In this document: positions 46,890-58,900 of the stretch, one piece after another
Layout of the letters: each line of letters opens with the position of its first letter
Position numbering within the stretch: the stretch's first letter is position 1
NCBI RefSeq assembly: GCF_015832195.1
Contig: NC_052017.1
Span: 68,821,801-68,885,800 of the forward strand
From: Motacilla alba alba
Taxonomy: Eukaryota; Chordata; Aves; Passeriformes; Motacillidae
Length of the DNA stretch: 64,000 nucleotides
Direction: 5' to 3'
Notes under the pieces: model-generated
The model's input: only the letters and a program-made list of their open reading frames with translations
What the model was told of the DNA's origin: nothing
Databases searched by the model: none
Position numbers and translations under genes: made by a program

Positions 46890-49800
46890 AATTTGTGCTC
46901 TACATCTCCACATGTTTCTTTTGCTCTGTACTGCACACAGCCATACACACCTAGATGGGACTCCTTAATAAATAATCATATGTGGATTCCTGCACTTCTC
47001 TTGTACTTGTCAACTCGTGCCTCCCTCATAGCACAGGAATTAGTCTTTCCTTCCTGTATTCCCAGTGTAATTATCAAACAAACTTTCCTCTGGCACAGAC
47101 TTCCCACACCAAGGACATTTTAAATCTCACACATAAATCTCTTTCAGTTTAGCAGGTCTCTCTCCTGGAGAATGGCATTTAATGGTGATCTTTTTTTAAT
47201 CAGGTTGAGTCCCCTGTTTCCCACCCCTGTCTGGTGAAAGCGACTTTCCACTTAGAAAGGAAGTCAGTCTTTGATTTCCTAAATGATTATAAGAAGATTT
47301 AACATCCTCAGGAGTACAACTATTTTGATTACAATGTATTTGCTCCAATACCTTTTCCAGCTGTCCTGCTTCTTGATACAAACCCCCAAATACACAAATC
47401 TTTCTGAATTCACCCACAGACACTCCAGTGTGGAGACAAGCTGCTCACCCTCCCATCATTTGGATTCTGGTTCCATGCAACGCAGCAGAATAAAGCAGGG
47501 AATTGTCAGCACACCAACTGTGTGCTGGTCTCTACCTCAAGCCCTGGCAGGCGGTTTGCTGAGCATGGATGTGTGAGGGCTTGTTTGCTTTACCTCACTG
47601 ACCTCCCCTTCGTTGCTGCAGCCCCGCAGCTTGCAGAGACTGCCCCCACGAAGAGCAGCTTGTGTGGAAAGGCAGGGGAGCTGGACAGGTGAAAGCTTCA
47701 GAGGAGTGTGCATCCACTGTCACTGTTCAGGCAAGCTGGCATGAACGTAACTTCTACAGGCAAGTGTAATTTTGCAGGCAACACCCATTTGTGCACAATC
47801 TGCCCCTCTTCACGCTGTGGAAGGCCAGCTGAAGGATAACACCAGATGCCATTTGCACAGTGCCATAGTGGGTCGGAACTTTCTGGTTTCAAAGGCAGAT
47901 TTGAACTGTAAGATAAAATTTTTCTGCAGCTTTTCTTTCAAAGACTTTGTAAGATTTTTCCTTTCAAACACTACCCCTCTGAGGCTATGTGTATATGTAA
48001 GATGAGATGGTAACCTGAGGGCCACAGTCTCAAGTCACCCTCCAGTTCTCTTAGAGGCTGTCAGAAGCTCAAAGGGTTCTCCTTAGAAAACAGTAAATGA
48101 GATTCTGGTTCAGAAAGACAAGCTAGGCAGAAATTTCCTGCCCTAGGTCTCCTTAAGAGTGTTTCTGACTCCACTACCAGGTCCAAAGGGGTGGGACCCA
48201 AATGTGATATTGTTTTTTGATCAAAGTCTTCAGCGTTCCATCCTGCCTGTCAGCAGCTGTGCAGCTTCATTTCAGCACCACTAGCTTTGTGAAACAGAGC
48301 ACGAACTGTGCAAAGTCAGCTTCCCTTCTGAGAGCTTCACTCCTTTTCTTAACAGTCTTCCAGACTAAACCTACGCTCCTGGTACCAAAGACACTCTTTA
48401 GAGATCTCGATAATGCTGCTCCAGTTTGCAGGTGGTACACCCACCCAGGAATATGTTGATTAAGTGCAATTTTTCTATGTTTCAATGCCACATAAAGTAC
48501 AGTCTCCCTCAGACGTGGTTGGTCAATTTGGATCTGAGGTGCCTGGAGACTCAAACCCTTGCAAGTCTTTGCTTTCTATAACATCAGCAGCAGCCATGTC
48601 AGCAGCTGTGGCAGTTGTTGTTCTAGGATGCAGAAATAAACTTCCCCATCCTACACAAATGCTTGGATGTTGAGGCCAGAGGGACTTACTGAGATCATTT
48701 TGTCTGGCATCTAGAGCAACATGGACTATAGGATTATGCTAAGTAATTCTTATTTGAAGTTTCATAGCTGTGGTTGAACAACAACCACAATAAACATGCA
48801 ATCGTGGAAAATCTACCACAATCCCTAGTAAGCTGTTCCAAGGGTAAATCACCCTCACTGTTGCAAATGTGGACGTGGTTTTCAGTCTGAAGGTGCTTAG
48901 CTTCAACTCCTGGCCAGCAGCATATCGTTGTTACAAGTCTACTGAACTGCAGAACCCTGCCTATTGCATCGCTGATCCTACTGAGGTATCTTTAACTTGT
49001 GGCAAGGGACTGGTTTGAAAGCTAAATAAGTAGAACTCCCCTCCCATATTTTGCTATCATGAGGGATTTTTTTTGGTTTGTTTCTTTTCAGTCGGTTGCT
49101 TTTGTAACATTCCCCTGAACCTTCTCAAATTTTTTAATATCCCCCTTGAAACAAGTTGTGAAGCTTTCTGAAATGTAAGTGGCTCTCTCAACATTCACAG
49201 AGCTAAACTACCTCCTTAGGCTTTGTTCCAAAAATTTCCAAATGCGTTCATGAAGTCCTTCCAGGCTGTGTTTTAACCAGACCTGAAAGCTACAACAGCA
49301 TTTCCAAATCTCTGAGACGAAAGTCATATTAAGTGACATTGAGATGAAGCAACAAGCCCTTGAGCCCCCACATCAGAAAATTTAGAAAGAAGCAATCTCA
49401 CAGCAGGAACAGTGAGTGAGCAGAGTGATCTGTCAGCTTCTCCCATTTCTATGTGTAGGCAAGATCTTTGTAGCTACTGTCTGCTCATTCAGGCTGATGA
49501 CTGCAAGTCCAGTGGGACTTTGCTGTTCTTGTTTCAGACTTTTAGCCCATTTTTTTCTATCTGCCACTTTTAGGGCCTGAGGAGATGCAACACGTTCCAG
49601 ACCAGCTTTCCTTTTTAATCAAAAAGCAAGCAAGCCTGCATACACATAGGTTGCTCATGCATAAAACATTGACACAGCCAAGCAGAGTCAGCAGAAATGG
49701 CAGCTCCATTTGCAGCTGCAATACCTTTGGAGTGACACATTAAAGAAAGGCCAGCAATTTTCTAAAACCATGCATCTAAATCCTATATTTTGCATAGGAT

Positions 49801-51475
49801 GATCTTGTCATTTCTTGTCATAGGAAACAGATGGTCTTGTCTCAGCTTATTTTGTGGCAGAGCCTCGTATACATACAACTAGCAATATAACCCAACCTTC
49901 TGCTTTGAATGTCAGGATTTTGGTCCAGAAATCAAAGAGTTTTTCCCCTCTTTCCCCCTAAGAAGTGTTTCTGGATAGTGTAGCAGCACTTCCACCTAGT
50001 ACAGTCAATCCCTACATGAGACTTCATAGCCTGCAATGGTGCAACTAAAACCTCTGCCATGGCTGCCTCTTCAGCTGAAGATCTGTGCTGGTCTGGCTGC
50101 ATGGGACATCAGTGCTTAAGGAAGGAAGAAGATCATCACCACCACACCCCAAACCCACTCTTTCCCCATACACAGTGCCACTTCTCTCTGAGTATTAATA
50201 AACCAGGTGTTGAAAGCGAGGCTCAGCCTGAGGCATGCTCAGTGCTACACTTGTTGCTTGACCCACCTCCTCATCCTAGAGATTAATTAGGCCTGGCCCC
50301 TCCCTGCTAAATTGCCTCTCAGGCACATTGCTCAGTCTTTCTCCTCTTGCCTCTGGCATATTCACTCACTAACTTTTTATTTCAATGTTCATGTTTTCCA
50401 GTTTGTAAGGCCCTCCACTCATTTTCAGCAGGCTGCCCAAAGAACTCTTTTCCAGGAATGGGACGTGGGGGAGGAAAAATGTCTGGAACGAGGGAGGATG
50501 AGCACAGCTGGGTTGGGATAGGGAGCTGGAGCTTCCAATCTCCTTGCTCTTTGCTCTCCAAATCTCCCCCATTATGCTGTCCAGGGTGTAATGCACTAGC
50601 TGGGCTGAGAGACATCATCACTTCTCATCTCCTGCAGATGCCCTCTCACCCCTGGGTGCTCATGCGAGAGATGCAAGTTCAGAGGTTCTCCAGCAGTGGC
50701 AGTGCTTGCAGCCAGCTGTCCCCTAACCTTGGCTGGAGCTTACATCTAGGGACACAGCTGTGATATTTGGCTGCAGGAAAGGTCTCTAGGCTCTAAATCC
50801 TGCCTGGGGAAAGAGGATGACCTGATGAGTAAACCTTCCCCACATTTTACCAGCTATGTGGCATAGTGCTACGTAACTGCTGCCATTCCTTGCCCTAAAT
50901 GCCTTATTCTTTCAGTGTATCACCTGTGAAGTTCAGACACCTCACCCAGACCCGAGGATCACACTTTCAGCTCGGCACACCCTTGGCTAAGTTTAAATTT
51001 TTGCTCATGTCTCCATCCCTGTTCATTTATGCCATCTGGAAAGACTGGAAGCTGTTTGGGCCAATGCCTGCCTTTTGCTACATGTGCACTGCAAGAAGCC
51101 CAACTGAACCTTAATTGAGATCTCTGGATGCTGTTGTAATACAAAAAGTAAATATTAATTAGTAGGATCAGCAGATCCAGTACCAGACATATTGCAAGTC
51201 ACGCCCCCACTATATTTATACATGCTGATATGTGAATGTGCCTGCAATGGTTAATACCCCCATATATTTGTCTGTACACTGTGTTTTCCAGGTAATACCC
51301 ATTCCTTTCATAATCATGTGTCACTTAATATCCTGACTAAGACAAAACATTCTGTAACACAGTAGCACGTGTTTGGGCAGAATAGTGAAATTATCTTTGA
51401 AATGTAGTACAGATGGAAAGATCAGATGATGAGTCTCCTTTCCATTTCCCTAAATTTCTACTGTGGCTACTGTTT
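46890..51475. other. Intergenic DNA, no gene seen
   Basis: No exon, RNA gene or confident repeat. The 138-codon frame at 50347-50763 lies opposite other open frames in a pyrimidine-rich stretch and lacks domains. Confidence 0.45.
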
Positions 51476-51479
51476 TTTA

Positions 51480-52620
51480 ATATTCTAAACCATCAACGAG
51501 TTCATTCTTCGTGCTTGTGATGAACTAAGTTATGCTCGCTGCTATCTGATTCTTGTGTGCGAGTTGCACATTCCAAAGAAAATCCATAATGGAAAACATA
51601 ATTGCAGTAACAAGCACCCTACAGGGATGCAAAATTCCTCCAGAGGATCATCGGGGGTTAATTTGGCTCTTCTTTGCACAGCTCCACAGAGTCATTCCTA
51701 TTCATAGGAATGAGCAGTAGAGGGAAAGCAATAAAATTACCAGCTAAAGCCCAGGTTCCTGCCTGTTCAGTATGCCATGCTAACTCGCAAGACAGAGCTC
51801 TGATTGTATGGCCGAGCCAAACAGGACGGCTGTTTTTAACACCCTTCTAACTTATGGTAACCATTAACTACAACCTGACTTCCCATTACAACATACCACT
51901 GTGAACACCTATTAGCAGCTAATTGAATCATCTAAAAATGGTCATAATTCAAACCTGTGTTTGTATTTTCATAATGGTTCTCACAGCTTTTGCTGTAGTA
52001 CAGGAGAATATGCAAATCAAGGCTCTGTTTTAAAACTCATGCTAAGATAGACGTTTAAATGGAAATCTAATGGAGTGACAAAGCGGAATAAAACCATATT
52101 GTATTTTTGATGTTACCCATGAGACATGATAGGAGAAACTAATAACAAGGCTCCCTATCTCTAAACGTTTTCCAGCTGTGAGCCACTAAAGAGCCAAAAG
52201 ACCTCTCTGAGTCAACACCAACAAATGCATACACTCACATCGTAATTTTCTGCAATTTCTATTCACAATTTCGTGCTGTACAGCATTTTTCATTCTCGCT
52301 TTTATTTAAAGAAATAGAAGTATTTCCTCTTAGAGGCATCATGGGTTGTTTTCCAACCCACTATATCCTGAAGCCTTCAATTTCGTTGTAGTTCTTTAAA
52401 CATGATTATGCTTTTATTGTATTATGAAAGGCAACAAAGTACCTGTTTGCTCAGTGCAAGCAAGCAGAGTGTTATTGACAGGTTCGCGCATATTTGCTGC
52501 CACGGATTTTTAATTTTACTTACAGCCTTATTTTATAAAGAGTTTTCATTAAACCCATGAAGAAGTGGTTAGGTGCTATTTTGTGTAGAAATATGGCTAC
52601 TTCAGATTAGCATCAATTGT
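51480..52620. promoter_or_regulatory. Candidate conserved non-coding element(s), enhancer-like
   Basis: This is a 1.1 kb AT-rich, frame-poor, repeat-free block dense in developmental factor words. CATTCCTA-TTCA-TAGGAATG (51693-51712) is an inverted pair of TEAD-type CATTCC sites. ATTAGC (51911-51916) and TAATTG (51920-51925) are homeodomain-type. ATGCAAAT (52010-52017) is a perfect POU octamer. TGACAGGT (52476-52483) is TGIF/MEIS-like and is followed by GTTCGCGCA, a CpG pair unusual for the region. Similar composition is typical of deeply conserved enhancers around developmental genes, but conservation itself cannot be seen from one genome. Confidence 0.35.
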
Positions 52621-52624
52621 CCTA

Positions 52625-54290
52625 AACAGGCAAATCACTTTAAACCATTTACTTAAACTGAAAGCAGAATATAGTTCACCAATTGTAAGAGAACTGTTGA
52701 GAGCAGATAAAAAAGACATTACACCTCAGACAGAGGCTACTGAGTCTCCAGGGAAATGACCTGCTCCCTTTTTTTTAGTTATGGAATCATAGTGCTTTCA
52801 GGCCCTTGCAATGCAAAGTAAGGTGCAATCCCTTACAGCTCACTCAAGGTGTCACTGGGGTTTGCATCAAGTTAAATAAATCCAAAGTCAGTGGGAGGGT
52901 GGTGGAGGAGGAAGGGATTTAGGCAAAACTATGGCAGCTCCCTCCTACAATGAAGCACCCAACCACAAACAAGTCTGTCTAACGCAGATGTCTATTTGCA
53001 CAAAGAGTGAATGTCCCTAGTATGTATGTGTGAAGCACTAAACCTGTCCCACCACACCCTTTTTACACATTACCCACTGGTCAGCCCAGAAAAGGGCTGC
53101 TCACACCTGCAGGCTTGGCTTCATTGCGGGACACACCTGGCATGAGGTGTGACCCAAAATGTGCATTTGCTCTGCCGGCTCACACACCACGTTCTTTTCA
53201 TGTTTATTAGATGGGTCAGATGCTTATGTCTTGCATCAGCATCAGATGCACACTGTAGCCTTCTTGGAACAGCCATCAATTTTCAACCAAAGAAGTTTTA
53301 AATCACCTGCCATTTGTCAGACTGTTTCCCACCACTTAACACAAAACATTTTGATGGTTAGGGAATGGTGGATTGTCTCTCTGGTGAATGAATTATGTGT
53401 TTTACATGGGAGATGGGAATTCTTTCCCTCAGACACACATGTGCAGCCCTGCTGGCTTTCTTGGAAGCTGCATACATACTTCTGAGCAAACAACCACCAC
53501 GTTACTTCTTGCATGCTCAGAGATTGTGCTAGGTTACTCCAGCAAGATTTATAGTGTGCCAAAAATAAGCAACTGAACCTTCATTTAGGCAATTCAAACA
53601 ACAGTATTTTGAATGTCCAGACCTTTGTTTCAATCCTCACTTCAATTATTATAAAATCTGCATTTGTTAAAAACCATCAGAATTTGCTGGAGCAAGTAGC
53701 ACAGGGAAAGTAGTGGCTGGAACATCTATGGCAATTGCCCTCTGGCTGCCAGATGGGCTCGCAACATGTGTGTGTGTGTCTCTCCTCAGGTTTGGGAAGC
53801 CTCTACTGCCCTTGTTACCATCAGAGCTCTAAGAATTTCTTCCACTAATCAAGCTGTGGAGTCTTCCTTTCCTTTAAAAGCAGAAAACCTTGTGCAGTTG
53901 CCAACAGAGTCAATGACCAAGGCACCAGTGCTGCACAGCAAAGTCGTGACAGAGCTGGCAGCACGGAGCTACAGAGGGACACAGATGCAGTTTGAGGCAT
54001 GTTTCAAGAACCAACCTGTTTGCCATATAGAAAGGCTCCTGCCATTGTGAAAATTGTCCTCATCCCATCTCCTAAACTGTAACAAGTTACCACGTTTCAC
54101 ATTTTTCTTTCTAGCGTGGACAGTAAGAAAACCCTCCTGAGAACAGGAAAATCCAGGGCAGAAGTAGACTGTGTGCCAGCCATTCTTCCGTTTGGTCCCC
54201 ACTCCATGGAAAAAAAAGGAAATGTTTTTTAAATTTTCAACTCTGACCTACTAAGCCTTAGGGTCATGACCCCCATTTGGGAAAATCTGC
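52625..54290. other. Intergenic DNA, no gene seen
   Basis: Short frames only. A faint GGAATCATAG at 52783-52792 recalls the reverse complement of the CR1 tail, but the neighbouring sequence does not continue the match. Confidence 0.45.
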
Positions 54291-54292
54291 AC

Positions 54293-54364
54293 TTTCTCCT
54301 CTTCCTCCTCCCTCTCTCTCTCCCTCTCTCTCTCCCTCTCTGTCTCTCTCTCACACACACACAC
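54293..54364. repeat. Polypyrimidine (CT)n / (CA)n simple repeat
   Basis: A pure pyrimidine tract of about 60 bases (mostly CT with CCT variants) passes directly into seven CA units. The minus-strand frame across it (Arg/Glu/Gly repeats) is a by-product. Confidence 0.92.
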
Positions 54365-54369
54365 TTGCA

Positions 54370-55840
54370 TGCCATGAAAACATTATCATAATGTCTGCTG
54401 AAAAAACAATGCCTGAAGATATGTGTCAAATGCAAGCATCCAAATAGAGGCAGCAAAACATTTATTTCAATTTCAAATGTAGGTTAATAAAAAAAAACAA
54501 CTAAAAAGCTGTACATTTTTACTAGACATGCAGTGCAGCATTACATAAATTGACTGAAAATGACTGAAAATGAAATAAAATGACAGCACCCAAGAGTAAC
54601 CATTAATTCAGGGTTCTTTCCTTTCCAAGTCTTCATTCATTTTTCTTCCTCTTGACTACATACTTGTATTTTTCTTCTCTCTTTTAGATACTATCTTTGG
54701 CTATTTCTTTACCTCTCTTTTCCATCTTTGTCTGACTTTCCCCTCATTTTCTGTGAAGCCTAACTCTGGGTTCCCCATGGAGTTCATTCACAGTCGAATG
54801 TTTCTTAGTCAGCAAAACCTTCCACATCACCATGTTTTTCAGTGCAGTTCCTCCAGCTTTCATTATACCCTTGGGCTAAGGACCATGTGAGCCCCCAGTC
54901 CGGGGAAAGGAAGTTCACTCTTCCTGCCGTCCATGACAGCTGCCTTCAAGCACCCCAGCTGGCTTTCTGAGCCCAGAATGGGAAAACTCCAGCCCAGGTT
55001 CAGTCCATGAGTAAATTTCTTTCTCCTCTCAGACCTGCCATGCTGTTCAAAATTTCTGTCCTGGGTCCATTACTAGAAAGGCGCTGGTTATCATTTGCAG
55101 AGAGCTTCTCTTCACTGGGAGACAGCAACAAATAGAGATGTACGCCCTAGTACACCCAGATAGACCATAAATCTGATGCAGAGATCCTACTTACGGATGT
55201 GTTTCTCCCTCCCCTTTCTGCATCTGTGTGTAGCTGCCCCTCCTACTTCGAAAAGGAGAAAAATGTTAGATGGCATTCCTGAAGAGGAATTCAGATTCCT
55301 GAGCTGCACTTGAGGAAAAAATATCCCTGCTTATCATGTTCCTGAAATCCACTAGCTCCATGCAAATTCTCAATTGACTAATATTGATTCCATAATATTT
55401 ACTGTTGATCACTTTCAGGTCTTGCTGCTTTCCATCACTACTGATGGTAGAAAAACAGTATTTTTCTAGCACATTACTATTAGTCTTCAGCGTGCTGTTC
55501 TCTATCTTCTTTTGGAATGCCTTTTTCATATAAAGCAATTAATATTGTTTATGGCCTCCAGGACTCAAGAAACATGGTGTTTGCTAGCCCAGGAAATATC
55601 CACTGGCCCTTGAAAAGTCATGGCCATGCAGCATCACACATGCTAGGAAAGTATTCATGCCAGTCCCAGCGGGAGCTCGTGTGCAGGTGCAAGTTAAAAG
55701 CTTGTTTTGGTCCTTTTCACCATAAAGCATTAAATCTCTGGATCCCTTAATACTCCCACCCAGCCTCACAGCAGGCATGTCTGAGGAGACATTAGCGCGG
55801 TGCTTGTAGCGCTGCTGAGGTGCCTAGTTAAGCGTTCCCC
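54370..55840. other. Intergenic DNA, no gene seen
   Basis: No exon or RNA gene recognised. A small CpG cluster (TTAGCGCGGTGC, TAGCGCTGC, AAGCGTTCC) lies at about 55792-55836, next to the old repeat fragment that follows. Confidence 0.45.
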
Positions 55841-55844
55841 TTTT

Positions 55845-55925
55845 GGGCCTCATTTTTGCTACTATGCACAATAACGCTCAAGGCTATGCAGCTGCACTCC
55901 AGTTCATGCAGGATCAGGTTCCCCT
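55845..55925. repeat. Possible ancient amniote repeat fragment, palindromic
   Basis: GGGCCTCATTTTTGCT at the left and TGCAGGATCAGGTTCCC at the right are approximate inverted counterparts, like the 'gggcctgattctgct ... agcaggatcaggccc' ends of an old repeat common in sauropsid genomes. Heavily diverged. A related word (GGATCAGGCCC) occurs at about 56154. Confidence 0.25.
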
Positions 55926-55929
55926 GCCC

Positions 55930-58900
55930 TCTTTCTCCTGGCTTAGCAATTCTCTCTTTTTTTTTTTTTTTCTTTTTCCTTTTCTACCCTACACTCATAC
56001 ATGAACATTTCAGAGAACAGAGCACCATTAAGCTCAAATAGAACATGCACAAGCATTTCATAGCTTTCTGCACAGCCCTTTTGCCAGCCTTTCCTTTCAA
56101 AGAGACTGCTCCAAGAGTTGCCTGGAGCTAGCAAAAGTCTTCCCGTTCGCCTTGGATCAGGCCCAAAGCAAGGGACACATTTAGATGGGAATGGAGGCAC
56201 TAACGAAAGGCAGCTTCCTGCCAGCAGGCAAAATGCAGGGAGACCTACACGGAGAAAAGAGTATTTGAGGGTCAGACTTGAGAGATGAGCCATTGTGTGG
56301 CGGATGCTCTGCCAAGCAATCCGTGGTCTTCGTGACTTCCATTCGAGCAGCCTGTTGAGGCACTGAGCTCTGGCTTTGAACTGCGACGTGAAGACAGATT
56401 ATGGGCACCGCCTCACTTTTTTTAATCTGCCAGATTTATTTGTTTCATATATTTTTGCTGTCTTGTTTATTCTTTTTATAAATCTTACTATAACAAAGCA
56501 GGATTTTTAAATGGCAGTGGAAAATATGTCAACTCATGATGTTTGGGAGAGTCAAAAAGAAACCCAAGTAAAAGCCTGTATTCAAATGTTGTGAATAGGC
56601 AAATGGGTATTGTTCTTCTCACTCCCTTTTTTCTTCTGGATGCACCAGTCAGCCCAGGAAGAGATGTCTCTGAGCAATTCTTTCCATCTCTTTACTAACA
56701 AACAGGGCAATACAAGAGTCTTCGCAGTCCAGCAGTTCCTACTCCTGTTAATCAATAACTTGCAAACGCACACTGTTTTAGCACCACCCAAGTCAAAACT
56801 GAGTCCTCAATCAATGCAGATTGTCCATGGCTCTTTATTTTTCATAATGCTCTTTCTTGAAAATAGCTCTATTGCACTGATGTATCTACCTTGTTTAGAT
56901 CTCAGTGCTTTCCACTCATATTAACATGCAGCAAATACAAATTAACTATGTCATCCAAAAAAAAATCCAACAGATCCTTTTATCAGCGTTGTAAGATGAT
57001 GTGTTTGGATGAATTGTGTAGCAGGGTCCTGACAGAGGTCTGGTTTGTTTAATATTTTCAGCTGTTATCTGGAAGCAGAAGTAGAAAAAATCATTAGTTA
57101 TATTAGCAGTTGACACCCAGACTGGGGGAGAAGAAAGAAAACAAGAAATTTAGAGGGAAAATGGAAATCAATTGAGAAGGATTTGCGAATTAGATAAGCA
57201 TTGTCCAAATGATACAAATTTATAATTACATATGTCAACAAGCAGACTGGTTACTTACCAAGTTGGGATAACCTAATGTTACCTTGGAAGATACTCTGCA
57301 TGGAACAACAATGGTAATACCTTGTACCCAGAAAATGGGTTGTCTGTTCTTTACACAATATTTCAAATGCTGTAGAAATTCAAAGAGACATGGAGATCAC
57401 AGCAGGGGAAAAGCACCTACCAATGAACAGGAAAGAACACAAATGATGGAAAGACCTAAAGCGCTATTGCATGGGCATTTTGCCCCTCCAGGCTAACGAG
57501 AAGAATTGAGCTCAACTACTTAATGACCACAAATCTTCTTCAATGCTCTGTTCTGGTTCATTGTGTACCTAAATTATGGCTTTCTGAATGGTACATAAAG
57601 TACAGTTCACTGAAACCCAGATTTATTTACATGTGCAAAAGAAGAGGAAATATCTAAACAAAGGTAGCTGTCATGCGTGAGATGGCTCAGGAGCATCACT
57701 CCATGGTGGAGTCCATGTGTGTTACAGGCTGGGCTGTGTAAGTGCCAGCGGCAGAATTGAGCCTCCCTGATGGAAAGGCTTTCCTCAGCACTGTGAGCTC
57801 TTGCACTGTGAGCCATTGCAAAGTCCCAGAGACCTGCAAAGATTGGGTAAGAGGCAGTGAGCCTTGTGAGCACCACTGCCTAACTGGAGAGAATCTGACA
57901 TATCACAGCCAGTGTGCATGGGCAAAGGATTCTGTCCCATATCCAGCTTGAAGGCCATCAGACAGACATCAAATGAATATCTGAACCTTAAATTGCCTAT
58001 GAAACTTCCTTACTCTGGCTGCAGTCTACTATTTGTGCCTGGCTCACCATTGCCAGCTCACAGTCCACTGTCCCTCCTGTCCTCCATTTCCAATGTCAAT
58101 GCTGCAGTGGCTCCTCTCCCATGCTCACTCCCTTTGCCATTTGTTTCACCCTCACAGGCTCCCTGCCTCTATCACAATCCCTGGGCACATCCTGATCTTT
58201 CCTCTTCTGCTTTCTGAGTCTTCAGGACAAAAGTAATTACAAGGTCTCCTTTTTTCCAGAACACTCCGGGATTCCTGTCCCAGACATTCACTTCACAATC
58301 AACCAAGCACTCCTGGAAACCATCACGTCTCTGAACACTACAGGGGTTTTTATCTTGCAGCCCTAAAAATACTCTCTACAGTAAACAGAGCAATACAAAC
58401 CTATGTTAAGGTGATGAATGTACAAAAATCATGTCAAAATCTCAGAAGGCTGCCATGAGGGTCAAGGTGTGATTCGAGTGCCTCAGCACATTTTGGACAG
58501 AAGTCTTGAGCTTAACCTCCCTAGGTGGATGTTCTTCACAAGCTGTCCCGAGCTGCTTAAGCAGAGGTGACACAGTCAAACCTCCAACTTGGTGCCATGG
58601 GCAGAGTATTCTATGCCTGTAGAACAGCCTCTGGGAATAGGATGGTACCCTGGAAAAGTCCCTTGCTTGTGGTTTTCCCTTCTCATCGTTCAGTCAAATC
58701 ACTTAGGATTTGTACTCATTTGCAAGGGTCTTAGGTTGGCAATGGCAAACTGAACACACTGGGCCTTTGGACACCTCCACCCTCGCCCTGTTATTTTGTT
58801 CACAAGATGCAACTCAGCAGGATTTGCCCCCACCTTGTTTCATTTCTTCCTACTCCAAAGTAAGAAAGCACAAATGTCCAAGAGCTTTACTGAGGTATCT

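Noticed and set aside
52783..52880. Possible reverse-strand CR1 tail (GGAATCATAG)
   Set aside because: The sequence that should follow in an inverted CR1 (the 'ggttgggttggaagggacc' block) is absent.
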